Positions 31,154 through 39,779 of a stretch of 63,384 nucleotides of DNA are shown here, piece by piece (position 1 is the first letter of the stretch; each line of letters begins with the position of its first letter). The notes under the pieces were generated by a model, which saw only the letters and a list, made by a program, of their open reading frames with translations, did no database searches and was not told the origin of the DNA. The translations under genes and the position numbers were made by a program. This DNA comes from Bordetella parapertussis (lineage in GTDB: Bacteria; Pseudomonadota; Gammaproteobacteria; Burkholderiales; JACQAP01). The DNA lies in NCBI GenBank assembly GCA_945900965.1, contig CAMDKM010000018.1:1-63384 (forward strand), read 5' to 3'.

Positions 31154-32254
31154 TCAGAACCCGCTCGTTATCAATCCCAGTCCACCGCTTTTCGGAATGG
31201 AAACGGCATCCAGAATTCCGCCGGCGCCGAACATGATCGGCGGATCCACCACGTCGCGTTCCAGCAGGTGTGTGCCAAACGCGCCCTCCTGCGCGACTAG
31301 AATGTCGCGATAAGTGTTTGCCACGGTCAACGCGGCGCGGGTCAGCAAACTGGTTTCGCCGACGTGGGCGCCGAGGATCATTTTGAGGCCGGCTGAACGC
31401 AGAGCCTGCGCAAGGCTAAGTGAGCGCAGGAGCCCGCCCATCTTGGAAATTCGCAGATTGACAATCCAGTGAACAGGATGCGGCGCCAGCGCGGAAAGCT
31501 GTTCCATTCTCAGCAGGCTTTCATCGACAATCATTGCGCAGTTTCGCTTAACAGCGATGTTCGCCATGCCGGCATAGTCGTTGGAGCCCAGCGGCTCTTC
31601 GATTGCGTTGAATGCGAAGCCCAGCTCGGTGAGATCGGATATTGCCCGATCCGCTTCCCGCCACAGATTGTTGGCATCGGCCCGCACCCGGACAGGATCG
31701 ATGCCCGCGCTATTCAGTGCGGCAATTTTGTCCCGGTTGTGTGCGGACTCCGAGGAGAGTTTGATCTTGAAATCCCTAAAGCCCGCTTGCCGGTAACGCG
31801 CGAGTTCTGCCTGAAAACGCGGAGTCGCGGAATCGCCGATGACCGCGGTGTAACGAAACTGTCCGGACAGTTCTGGAAGATCAAGGAGTGCCTCCACCGT
31901 TTGCCCCGAATGTTTTCCCAGCAAATCGTGCAAAGCAAGTTCGACCGCCGTCCAGGCCGAAGGATGACGGTCGATCTTGTCGCGGTGGGTCGCGACCCAG
32001 TGTCGCAGCGATCCCAGGTCGCGAAGGGTTCGCAGCCATTCGTCTTCATGTTCCGCCACGAAGGCCAGCGATCCGTCCAGCGATTCGCCGGTGACGTATT
32101 CCCGCGGACAGCCTTCCCCGTGTCCAACCGTGCCTTCCGAATCGCAAGCTTCGACCCACAGGCTTTGTGTTGCCCCCCGAGATGCAGAGGCGTGCTTGAA
32201 CGCCAGCTTGAACGGAATGTCGAGTGGCCTCGCCTGGATGGATACCGGCTTCAC
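31154..32254 (-). CDS. Enolase-superfamily (muconate-lactonizing subgroup) enzyme
   Basis: 366 residues. The barrel has the catalytic Lys pair K-x-K in DFKIKLSSES, metal ligands in RADANNLW, AIEEPL and IVDESLL, and the second Lys in RISKMGG. This is the muconate lactonizing/dipeptide epimerase/succinylbenzoate synthase subgroup. The DxD specificity motif of Ala-Glu epimerases is not seen near the C-terminus (GAHVGETSLLTRAA), so the substrate is open. Its start overlaps the end of the desaturase-GH3 fusion by four bases, so it belongs to that operon. Confidence 0.85.
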   Translation of the reverse strand: MKPVSIQARPLDIPFKLAFKHASASRGATQSLWVEACDSEGTVGHGEGCPREYVTGESLDGSLAFVAEHEDEWLRTLRDLGSLRHWVATHRDKIDRHPSAWTAVELALHDLLGKHSGQTVEALLDLPELSGQFRYTAVIGDSATPRFQAELARYRQAGFRDFKIKLSSESAHNRDKIAALNSAGIDPVRVRADANNLWREADRAISDLTELGFAFNAIEEPLGSNDYAGMANIAVKRNCAMIVDESLLRMEQLSALAPHPVHWIVNLRISKMGGLLRSLSLAQALRSAGLKMILGAHVGETSLLTRAALTVANTYRDILVAQEGAFGTHLLERDVVDPPIMFGAGGILDAVSIPKSGGLGLITSGF

Positions 32255-34791
32255 CGGGCTGCGCTTTCCACGAAGGGTTCCAGATCGAAAGAGAATTGCG
32301 AGCGGTAGGCCAGCGCCACCATTTTGAATTGCCCTTCACGCTGACCTTGCCTGACACTTTCCCGCTTGAACGCTTCTTCGGTGCCGGTGGTGAGCCAGAA
32401 CGCGGCCAGCGGGGCAAGTCGGGCGCTCTCGCGCTTGGCGTCGTATTCGATATTGAGTGAGCGCAACTGGACGTCCACCGCGTGTGCGAGGTCTGTGGCA
32501 CTCGGCCGTGGGCCGGCATCCGCTTCGACGTAGAGCCGATAGCTTTGCGCCTGTTCGTCCGCCAGCATCATCACGAAACGCGCGGTTCGTTCCAGATTTC
32601 CCATCACCTGGCTTACCGCGGCGAGCACTTGGGATTCGTAGAGTTTTTCCCCGGTGATACTGGTGACGCCCTTGCCTTTTTGCAGGAATTTTAGCAGCGG
32701 CATACGATGCAGGAAAGCCGTGACACGGACCAGGTCGTTGATGAAATAGCGATACAAGCCCGAGGGGGTGGTGACAATCACGTAGTAGTCAGAGTTTTTG
32801 CGCAACTGATCGAGTGTCAGGAATTGCGGCGCTCCGCGATCCCAGAGATCGCGTTCGATAAATTCGAAAAAATGCGTGTCGTAAGTTGGCAGGCCGCCGC
32901 CGGCGCGGCGCCCGAGCGTGATCGTCCCGCGAAATTCGCTGGACAGATAACCCAGCTCGTGAATGTGCGTGTGCGGCGCCAACTCCTTGCGTAGCGCGGC
33001 GACGGCAATGCCGGCGCTGGCGCAGGTCCAGGTGACCACCAGGCGCAGATCGGGCCACAGGTCGGCGATACGTCGCTGCGAGGTTTGGGCCGCAATGCCC
33101 TCAAGCTCGGCCGCACGGGCAGGTTGTGCGCGCAGACGGCGGCCGAGTACGGCTGCGACATCGGGCGGCACTCGCGAGGACAGAAAGAAGCCGCCCTCGC
33201 GCAGATCGCGGATCAAGGCCGCTTCGTGCTCGCGGTATAGTTTCATGATCGCCAGCAGCGTGCTCGAATTGGCGGTACCGAGATAGGTAATATTGCGGCG
33301 CGCCAGCGCCAGCCTGAGGATCAGGAGATATTTCACCTGACTGTCAGCGATGGTCAACACTTCCGCAGGCAGCACGAATTTTTCCCGCACCAGCGCCGGT
33401 GTGGCGCCGGCCACCACGCCCGAGGCCGAACCGAAAGGTTTGCCGTTCGGCATCGTGCCCTCGAACGCCGGGCTGGTGATGGCGAGAATGCTGCCGGCGA
33501 AAGCTTCCGGACTCAGCCGATGCTGGCTCGCCACGGAGGTGCGGTGAATGCGGCGCAGAGCTTCAAGATGCTCGGCGGTGAGCGGAATGTCCTTGGGTCG
33601 GCCGGTGGTGCCGCTGGTGCGCGTGTAGCGCACCGGTGGTTTGGCGGTGAGAGCCTGTACGCCACGTTCGATTTCGGCTTTGATGTAGGGCCTGAGCGCC
33701 TCGTACTCCTGGACCGGAACTTTTGCGCGATAGGCATGCAGAGTTCTCATCGTGGCAAAATCATGTCGCCGGCCGAAAGTGGTCTGGCGATCGGCGCGGA
33801 GAATTCCCGCCAGCAGCGCGTGTTGCGCCCGCATTGGATCGCGGGCAGCGCGCGCGATTTTTCGGCCTTCAATCCAGCGCGTCCAGCGCAGCAGCGCGTC
33901 AATAGCCAGATCGGCGACCAGCGCCTGCAGGCCCGGGCGCGAGCCGGGCTTGCGCCGGAACGGCGAGAACATCTGCGACCAGAAATCCTTCGGATAGTCG
34001 CGATCCGGTATGCCAATGTTCAGGTTTCGGTTTTTCGGCAGGTACCACGTGCCGAACAGCAAGTCCCAGATAATGGTCGTGTTGCCGAAATTGCAGGAGG
34101 CGGTCTTCGGATCGCGGGCGTGATGCCAGCGATGGGTTTGCGCGCTGCCCACCAAGTAATTGAGGAATCCATAACGCAGCCGCACATTGCTGTGCTGGAA
34201 AAAGCCGTTCACTGCATATAGCAGGAAATACGCGGCAAAGACCTGTGGGCCGACACCCAGCAGGACAAAAGGCACGGAGTCGAGGGAAAAATGCAGGATC
34301 TTTTCCAGCGGGTGAAAGCGGCTGACGTTGAGCGAATACAGAATGTCCGGCGAGTGGTGCACCTCGTGCAGGCGCCAGAGCACGGGAAACCCGTGACAGG
34401 CGCGGTGCAGCCAGTAGCGAAGCAGATCTACCGACAAGACCATCAGGATCGCCTGTGCCGCCAGCGGCCAATGATGTGGCCATGGCCCCTGCGATGGGTC
34501 ATGATTGAGCGCGGCCACGCCGAGCACGGCCAGTGGCAACAATACCCGCGGCATGACAACCTGCACCACAATCATGAATGCCGCATCGGCGCGCACGTCG
34601 CGCCAGACCGGCCGCCAATCGCGCCGCTCGGGATCGAGCAGTTCCAGCACCACAATGCAGACGGCCACCAATGCGATCGGAAGGTACAAGGCCGCCAATA
34701 AGGGAGCGCTGCCATCGAACATGAACGCGAACATCGCAATCGCCAGCGCAAAAAACAACGGATACCAGACATAAGGCAACACGCTACGCAT
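32251..34791 (-). CDS. Fusion of sterol desaturase/fatty acid hydroxylase and GH3-type acyl-amido synthetase
   Basis: 846 residues from the ATG at 34791, which overlaps the stop of the upstream gene by eight bases. The first 300 or so residues are membrane-bound: several hydrophobic helices and the three His boxes HRACH, HEVHH and HRWHH of di-iron fatty acid hydroxylases. From about 310 the chain is a GH3 protein: QTTFGRRHDFATM, the adenylating motif RYTRTSGTTGRPKDIPLT, LGYLSSEFRGTI and SGLYRYFINDLVRV. GH3 enzymes activate a carboxylate with ATP and join it to an amino acid. The continuous frame points to a real fusion. A lipid-amino acid conjugate is the inferred product class. Confidence 0.85.
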   Translation of the reverse strand: MRSVLPYVWYPLFFALAIAMFAFMFDGSAPLLAALYLPIALVAVCIVVLELLDPERRDWRPVWRDVRADAAFMIVVQVVMPRVLLPLAVLGVAALNHDPSQGPWPHHWPLAAQAILMVLSVDLLRYWLHRACHGFPVLWRLHEVHHSPDILYSLNVSRFHPLEKILHFSLDSVPFVLLGVGPQVFAAYFLLYAVNGFFQHSNVRLRYGFLNYLVGSAQTHRWHHARDPKTASCNFGNTTIIWDLLFGTWYLPKNRNLNIGIPDRDYPKDFWSQMFSPFRRKPGSRPGLQALVADLAIDALLRWTRWIEGRKIARAARDPMRAQHALLAGILRADRQTTFGRRHDFATMRTLHAYRAKVPVQEYEALRPYIKAEIERGVQALTAKPPVRYTRTSGTTGRPKDIPLTAEHLEALRRIHRTSVASQHRLSPEAFAGSILAITSPAFEGTMPNGKPFGSASGVVAGATPALVREKFVLPAEVLTIADSQVKYLLILRLALARRNITYLGTANSSTLLAIMKLYREHEAALIRDLREGGFFLSSRVPPDVAAVLGRRLRAQPARAAELEGIAAQTSQRRIADLWPDLRLVVTWTCASAGIAVAALRKELAPHTHIHELGYLSSEFRGTITLGRRAGGGLPTYDTHFFEFIERDLWDRGAPQFLTLDQLRKNSDYYVIVTTPSGLYRYFINDLVRVTAFLHRMPLLKFLQKGKGVTSITGEKLYESQVLAAVSQVMGNLERTARFVMMLADEQAQSYRLYVEADAGPRPSATDLAHAVDVQLRSLNIEYDAKRESARLAPLAAFWLTTGTEEAFKRESVRQGQREGQFKMVALAYRSQFSFDLEPFVESAAR

Positions 34792-35236
34792 CGTCGCGCC
34801 GCTCGAATGGGGGCAGGTGATAAGCCGACAATACCAGCACCCAGAAGGCCAGCGCCAGATGAAAAAACGCCGGAATCCAGGCCGAAAACCAGGAATGGGC
34901 ATTAGGCACCCACATGCCTACGTCAATTCTAAGGATCGAGCCGGTTAGATAAATGGCGCCAAACCAGGCGAGCCCTCGCCCGAGTGGAGGCAGCGGCAGG
35001 CTGCGACCCGACCACACCCGCCAACTGGACCGTATCAGCAGTCCCAAGATCAAAAGTTGAATGGTCAGCAGCGTGGAATAGGGGCGATTACTCCCCTGAA
35101 AAGCATCCACCGTCGGCAAAAAGGATTGCGGTATCCAGCGCTGAACGGCCTGGCCGGCGACACGTAGAGCAAACAGAACCGTCAGACCCGTCAGGAGGAG
35201 GCCAAATCTCTTACGCCGGACACCGGAATCATGCAT
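34784..35236 (-). CDS. Small integral membrane protein of unknown function
   Basis: 150 residues from the ATG at 35236. Four hydrophobic helices (FGLLLTGLTVLFALRVAG; LLTIQLLILGLLI; GLAWFGAIYLTGSIL; FHLALAFWVLVLSAY) and a short basic N-terminus. Its stop overlaps the start of the hydroxylase-GH3 gene, so it is the first gene of that three-gene operon, divergent from ureA. Not recognised. It may help position the substrate or electron donor of the hydroxylase. Confidence 0.7.
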   Translation of the reverse strand: MHDSGVRRKRFGLLLTGLTVLFALRVAGQAVQRWIPQSFLPTVDAFQGSNRPYSTLLTIQLLILGLLIRSSWRVWSGRSLPLPPLGRGLAWFGAIYLTGSILRIDVGMWVPNAHSWFSAWIPAFFHLALAFWVLVLSAYHLPPFERRDDA

Positions 35237-35354
35237 GGGACGAATTATCGCGCAATGTGTTGTAATTGCGTGCCGGCCAAACGGGGGTGCAGTGGCATCA
35301 TGGTATACCCGGCCGAGGCCCAAGGCAGGACTTAAGAAATAACGGAGCAAAAAA

Positions 35355-35657
35355 ATGGATCTGTCACCCCGGGACAAGGACAAACTGCTGATTTTTACCG
35401 CGGCGCTGCTGGCCGAGCGGCGCAAGGCGCGCGGGCTGAAACTGAATTATCCGGAAGCCATTGCTTACATCACCCTTGGTGTCATCGAAGGGGCGCGCGA
35501 CGGAAAGAGTGTCGCCGAACTGATGAGTTACGGGGCCACTTTGCTGGGTCGGGCGGATGTCATGGAGGGCGTGCCGGAAATGATTCCGGACATTCAGGTG
35601 GAGGCGACCTTTGCGGATGGCACCAAGCTGGTAACCGTGCATAGCCCTATCGGATGA
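35355..35657 (+). CDS. ureA: Urease subunit gamma (urease 1)
   Basis: 100 residues, the standard proteobacterial length. [34 protein letters not shown] and [16 protein letters not shown] are typical. It is the small structural subunit of the cytoplasmic nickel urease. It opens the plus-strand nitrogen locus. It is followed by ureB after a repeat-filled gap of about 130 bases, unusual inside a urease operon. Confidence 0.96.
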   Translation: MDLSPRDKDKLLIFTAALLAERRKARGLKLNYPEAIAYITLGVIEGARDGKSVAELMSYGATLLGRADVMEGVPEMIPDIQVEATFADGTKLVTVHSPIG

Positions 35658-35745
35658 GAGGCGAGGGACGAGGGGCTAGGAGCTGGGGACTAGGGGCTAG
35701 GGAATTACACCCTTCACCCTTCACGCATTCACTCATTCACGCCTC
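35656..35745. repeat. Satellite-like runs between ureA and ureB
   Basis: Runs of gaggcgagggacgaggggct and actaggggctaggg, then cacccttcacccttcacgca and ttcactcattcacg. This is the same unit mixture as at 27387-27468. The run begins at the ureA stop codon. Confidence 0.65.
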
Positions 35746-35788
35746 AAGCCGGTTCCGGATTGAGAGCAGAATTCATTTGGGAGCAACG

Positions 35789-36097
35789 ATGATTCCTGGA
35801 GAAATACGAACAAAAGACGGCGAGATTGAACTTAATGCCGGCCGCAAGACCGTCACGCTAACGGTCATCAATAGCGGAGACCGGCCGGTTCAGGTCGGCT
35901 CGCACTACCACTTCTTCGAAACCAACGAGGCGTTGAAATTCGAGCGCAAGACTGCCTATGGCTTCCGGCTCAACATTCCCGCCGGTACCGCGGTGCGTTT
36001 CGAGCCGGGCCAGAACCGCAGCGTCGACTTGGTCGAACTCGGCGGAGGGCGTGCCGTCTATGGATTTCTCGGCAAGGTCATGGGGGCATTGAAATGA
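35789..36097 (+). CDS. ureB: Urease subunit beta (urease 1)
   Basis: 102 residues from the ATG at 35789 behind [42 protein letters not shown] and the basic [18 protein letters not shown] are the conserved beta-subunit features. It overlaps ureC by four bases (ATGA). In this urease the gamma and beta chains are separate proteins, unlike urease 2 at 45957. Confidence 0.96.
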   Translation: MIPGEIRTKDGEIELNAGRKTVTLTVINSGDRPVQVGSHYHFFETNEALKFERKTAYGFRLNIPAGTAVRFEPGQNRSVDLVELGGGRAVYGFLGKVMGALK

Positions 36098-37800
36098 GTG
36101 TCAAACTCGGGCGAGCGGCCTATGCCGACATGTATGGCCCAACGGTCGGCGATCGCGTGCGGCTTGCCGATACGGAACTGTGGATCGAAGTCGAAAAAGA
36201 TCACACGGTATATGGCGAGGAAGTGAAATTCGGCGGCGGCAAAGTGATTCGCGATGGCATGGGGCAGAGTCAGCGCCTGCACGCCGAAGTTGCGGATACG
36301 GTGATCACCAATGCGCTGATTGTGGATTACTGGGGGATCGTCAAAGCCGACATCGGCATCAAGAACGGCCGAATCGCCGCCATCGGCAAAGCGGGCAACC
36401 CCGATATTCAGCCCGGTGTGAACATCGTCATCGGCGCGTCAACCGAAATCATCGCCGGTGAAGGAATGATTACCACTCCCGGTGGTGTGGACTCGCATAT
36501 TCATTTCATCTGCCCGCAGCAAATCGAAGAGGCGCTCATGTCCGGCGTGACCACCATGCTGGGCGGGGGCACTGGACCGGCAACCGGCACCAATGCCACG
36601 ACTTGTACGCCAGGTCCGTGGCATATTGCGCGCATGTTGCAGGCGGCCGAGGCATTTCCGATGAATCTCGGTTTTCTGGGCAAGGGCAATTGCAGCGTGA
36701 AAGGCCCGCTTATCGAACAGGTGGCGGCCGGGGCAATGGGGCTGAAGCTGCATGAAGACTGGGGTACCACACCGGCGGCGATCGACAATTGTCTGGCGGT
36801 GGCGGACAACATGGATGTCCAGGTCGCGATTCACACCGATACGCTCAACGAGTCGGGTTTCGTCGACACCACCATCGCGGCCTTTCGCGGGCGGGCAATT
36901 CATACCTATCACTCGGAAGGCGCCGGCGGCGGCCATGCACCGGACATCATCCGCGTGTGCGGCGAACCGAACGTGCTTCCGTCCTCGACCAATCCGACGC
37001 GCCCCTTTACCTTGAATACCCTGGACGAACATCTCGACATGCTCATGGTGTGCCATCACCTGGATCCGGGCATACCCGAAGATGTGGCGTTTGCCGAGTC
37101 GCGCATCCGCAGGGAGACCATTGCCGCCGAGGACATTCTTCACGATCTGGGCGCGATCAGCATGATGTCGTCCGATTCCCAGGCCATGGGACGTGTTGGC
37201 GAGGTGGTGATTCGGACCTGGCAGACGGCGCACAAGATGCGCGTGCAACGCGGCGCGCTGCCCGGAGAAAAATCCGGCTGCGACAATTTGCGCGCAAAGC
37301 GCTATATCGCCAAATACACCATCAATCCGGCCATCACCCACGGAATCGCGCATGAAGTGGGATCGCTTGAAGTGGGCAAGCTGGCCGATGTGGTGCTCTG
37401 GAAGCCGGCTTTCTTTGGCGTCAAACCCAGCCTGATTCTCAAGGGTGGCATGATTGCGGCGGCAGCCATGGGAGATCCGAATGCTTCCATTCCCACGCCG
37501 CAACCGGTGCATTACCGGTCGATGTTTGGCGCTTACGGCGCCGCCTGTCAGGCCACCTCGGTGACGTTTGTGTCGGGGGCCGGTATTCAGAACGGCATCG
37601 GCGACGCCTTGGGTTTGCACAAGCGGCTGGTTGCAGTGCGCGGCACCCGTACGATAGGCAAGAAAGATTTGCGCTTGAATGATTACGCGCCAAAAATAGA
37701 AGTCAATCCGGAGACCTACGAAGTGCGGGCGGATGGCGAGCACCTCACCTGCGAACCGGCCACCTCCTTGCCGATGGGGCAGCGCTATTTTCTGTTTTGA
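36094..37800 (+). CDS. ureC: Urease subunit alpha (urease 1, catalytic)
   Basis: 568 residues. Every catalytic residue is in place: nickel His pair in SHIHFICP (135, 137), the lysine that is carbamylated and bridges the nickels in GLKLHEDWG (218, with His 220), His in [12 protein letters not shown] (247), His in [13 protein letters not shown] (273), flap Cys-His in MVCHHLD, and the nickel Asp in SSDSQAMGR (about 361). The loop [16 protein letters not shown] is canonical. It hydrolyses urea to ammonia and carbamate. urtA follows after a long leader. Confidence 0.97.
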   Translation: MSVKLGRAAYADMYGPTVGDRVRLADTELWIEVEKDHTVYGEEVKFGGGKVIRDGMGQSQRLHAEVADTVITNALIVDYWGIVKADIGIKNGRIAAIGKAGNPDIQPGVNIVIGASTEIIAGEGMITTPGGVDSHIHFICPQQIEEALMSGVTTMLGGGTGPATGTNATTCTPGPWHIARMLQAAEAFPMNLGFLGKGNCSVKGPLIEQVAAGAMGLKLHEDWGTTPAAIDNCLAVADNMDVQVAIHTDTLNESGFVDTTIAAFRGRAIHTYHSEGAGGGHAPDIIRVCGEPNVLPSSTNPTRPFTLNTLDEHLDMLMVCHHLDPGIPEDVAFAESRIRRETIAAEDILHDLGAISMMSSDSQAMGRVGEVVIRTWQTAHKMRVQRGALPGEKSGCDNLRAKRYIAKYTINPAITHGIAHEVGSLEVGKLADVVLWKPAFFGVKPSLILKGGMIAAAAMGDPNASIPTPQPVHYRSMFGAYGAACQATSVTFVSGAGIQNGIGDALGLHKRLVAVRGTRTIGKKDLRLNDYAPKIEVNPETYEVRADGEHLTCEPATSLPMGQRYFLF

Positions 37801-37860
37801 TCGGCAAGCCTGTTCGCTTGTGGAGCGTGCGTTATGATGCGCCTGCTCTCGAACTGGAGC

Positions 37861-37889
37861 TTGAATCGTCTTGCGGCGAGGGTTATAAA
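37861..37889 (+). promoter_or_regulatory. Sigma-70-like promoter of urtABCDE
   Basis: TTGAAT at 37861-37866, a 17-base spacer and TATAAA at 37884-37889 make a good match to -35 and -10 boxes. Transcription would start near 37896. Confidence 0.5.
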
Positions 37890-38252
37890 TAGCAAGTTGA
37901 GAGGGCGGCGACGAGCCTGTCGTCCAAATGAGCTGCCCGGAGATGAGGCATACGACGTCAGCGACGCGCGGGCTCGGTGCGAAGGGTGAGAACTTGTGTG
38001 TCGCGACATCGGGACTCTTTTGATCCGTGCGGCACCGGTGGACGCTCAGTGTTATTTTCGTAAATCTCTTTTTGATCAATCAGGAAGAACGTGATGTTCA
38101 TCTGAAATCGGAAAGAGCTGACAGACATTTTGGAGCCTGAAAAGATTCTGGGCTCGTATTTTGCGTTGAGGGTCGGGCCGCTTGCAGGGCCGCAAAAGTT
38201 TTGAAGTGAGTGGGCCGAACCGACCATGTCGGAGACGGCCGGGCAGAGTGGT

Positions 38253-38286
38253 CTACGGGCAGGAGATTACGGCCCGTAGGTTTTTT
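38253..38286 (+). terminator. Intrinsic terminator in the urtA leader (possible attenuator)
   Basis: Stem ctacgggc / gcccgtag, an 11-base loop and then gtttttt on the plus strand. It lies about 430 bases after ureC and only 50 before urtA, so it would either end ureABC transcripts late or control read-through into urtA. Confidence 0.7.
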
Positions 38287-38335
38287 AGTCGAATGCCGCG
38301 TTTCGCGGCGGATGTTTTTCCACGGGAGAGAGCTG

Positions 38336-39529
38336 ATGAAAAAAAATCTGGACAGGCGTGATTTTATTAAAGCCAGTGTAGCGGCCGCCGCTGCGGGCGC
38401 GGTGCCGGGATCGTTCATTTGGTCCAATCAAGCGCGAGCCGCCGACACTGTCAAGGTCGGTATTTTGCATTCGCTGACCGGAACGATCGCGATTGCGGAG
38501 AAGTCGGTGGTCGATGCCGAGATGCTGGCCATCGAGGAAATCAACAAGGCCGGCGGCGTAATGGGTCGTAAAATCGAGGCAGTGGTGGAAGACGGCGCCA
38601 GCGATTGGCCGACCTTCGCCGAGAAGGCCCGCAAGCTGATGGAGAAAGACAAGGTCGCTGCGGTGATGGGATGCTACACCTCGGCATCGCGCAAGGCGGT
38701 GCTGCCGGTCTTCGAAAAACTCAAGGGTTTGCTCTACTACCCGACCTATTACGAAGGTCTGGAGCAGTCGCCCAACATAATGTACACCGCGCAGGAGGCG
38801 ACCCAGTCGGTGGTTGCCGCCATGGAATGGTTGTACAAGAACAAGGGCAAGAGCTTCTACATGATTGGCTCGGACTACATCTGGCCGCGCACCACCATCA
38901 AGATCGCCAAGGCCACGCTCGCCCGGCTCGGCGGCACTCTGGCCGGCGAAGGCTACTATCCCCTTGGCCACATCGAATTCTCGTCCGAGATCAACAAGAT
39001 CAAGGCCGCCAAGGCCGATGTGGTCCTGAACTGCGTGGTCGGGGGATCGAACGTCGCGTTCTTCAAGCAGATGACGGCGGCAGGCATAACCGGCAAGAAG
39101 CAGACGGTGCTGTCGCTGGCGGTGTCGGAAGAGGAGGTGTCGGGGATTGGCGCGGACAACACTGTCGATACGTTGACTTGCATGGGTTACTTCCAGAGCC
39201 TGAAGAATCCAGCCAACGAGAAGTTCGTCAAGGCCTTCAAGGCCAAATACGGTGCGAGCCGTCCGACGGGCGATACGCTGGCATGCGGCTACACCTCGGT
39301 TTATCTCTGGAAACTCGCGGCGGAAAAAGCCAAGAGTTTCGATGTGCCGGCGGTAGTTGCGGCATCGTCGAATCTGGAGTTCGACGGACCGGAGGGCAAG
39401 ATCAAGTTCCATGCGAGCAATCATCACCTGTGGAAACATGCCCGTATTGGCAAGTTCAGGCCGGATGGTCAGGTCGACATGATCTACGAATCGGGACTGA
39501 TCGAACCCAATCCGTTCCCGAAGCTGTAA
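38336..39529 (+). CDS. urtA: Urea ABC transporter, substrate-binding protein
   Basis: 397 residues from the ATG at 38336. The N-terminus has a twin-arginine signal (LDRRDFIKASVAAAAAG) ending near ARA, so it is exported folded to the periplasm. The mature part matches the UrtA branch of branched-chain amino acid binding proteins: VKVGILHSLTGTIAIAEKSV, GCYTSASRKAVLPVFEK and LLYYPTYYEGLEQSPNI. It captures urea for UrtBC. It is separated from urtB by two hairpins that may keep its mRNA more abundant than that of the permeases. Confidence 0.95.
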   Translation: MKKNLDRRDFIKASVAAAAAGAVPGSFIWSNQARAADTVKVGILHSLTGTIAIAEKSVVDAEMLAIEEINKAGGVMGRKIEAVVEDGASDWPTFAEKARKLMEKDKVAAVMGCYTSASRKAVLPVFEKLKGLLYYPTYYEGLEQSPNIMYTAQEATQSVVAAMEWLYKNKGKSFYMIGSDYIWPRTTIKIAKATLARLGGTLAGEGYYPLGHIEFSSEINKIKAAKADVVLNCVVGGSNVAFFKQMTAAGITGKKQTVLSLAVSEEEVSGIGADNTVDTLTCMGYFQSLKNPANEKFVKAFKAKYGASRPTGDTLACGYTSVYLWKLAAEKAKSFDVPAVVAASSNLEFDGPEGKIKFHASNHHLWKHARIGKFRPDGQVDMIYESGLIEPNPFPKL

Positions 39530-39553
39530 GCGCAACTGGCAAGTCAGAGGTAA

Positions 39554-39582
39554 GGACGCCCTCCCCTGTGGGGAGGGCGTCC
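39554..39582 (+). terminator. Strong hairpin after urtA (partial terminator or mRNA stabiliser)
   Basis: A perfect 13-bp stem (ggacgccctcccc / ggggagggcgtcc) with a 3-base loop, 25 bases after the urtA stop. Only a weak T run follows, so it may act as an mRNA 3'-end block and not as a full terminator, allowing urtBCDE expression at a lower level. Confidence 0.55.
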
Positions 39583-39592
39583 CTAAATAATG

Positions 39593-39706
39593 TGTCATTC
39601 CCGCGAAGGCGGGAATCGAGCTCTTGAAATCGGGCCCTAATTCTGTACGTTCTGGATTCCCGATCCCCGATAAAGTCATTCGAGGACAAGTTTCGCGGGA
39701 ATGACA
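39593..39706. repeat. MITE-like element with tgtcattcccgcgaa terminal inverted repeats
   Basis: tgtcattcccgcgaa at 39593-39607 is repeated exactly in inverse at 39692-39706. The inside also has a cgcgaaggcgggaatc hairpin. Elements with cgggaatgaca ends are scattered in many proteobacterial genomes. This one lies between urtA and urtB. Confidence 0.75.
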
Positions 39707-39779
39707 GTGCATTGAGTTTTTAGAGGTCCCCTTTAAGCTTACGCAATACCAACTTGAGCGACACTAAACCGCCGCATTC

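Larger units (their letters stand above)
37801..38335 (+). promoter_or_regulatory. Long structured leader of the urea transporter operon
   Basis: This gap of 535 bases has no gene. A sigma-70-like promoter at its left end (37861-37889) and an intrinsic terminator at its right end (38253-38286), about 50 bases before the urtA ATG, imply a leader RNA of about 440 bases that can end before the gene. Just before the terminator a nested hairpin (ggccg-aa-ccgac-cat-gtcgg-aga-cggcc, 38213-38240) is visible. Premature-termination control is inferred. I could not match it to a riboswitch class. Confidence 0.5.

Noticed and set aside
35270-35354. Sigma-54 promoter before ureA (tggcatcatggtatac)
   Set aside because: The tggca half is present, but no GC dinucleotide lies at the required -12 spacing.
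36439-38079. Open frame of 546 codons on the minus strand across ureC
   Set aside because: It is antisense to a gene with every urease motif; high GC at third positions opens the reverse frame. Its translation (His, Arg and Gln rich) matches no family.
37896-38290. Guanidine-I (ykkC) riboswitch in the urtA leader
   Set aside because: The conserved start and the ACGG/GGGA segments that I would expect are not present in order. The leader is left unassigned.
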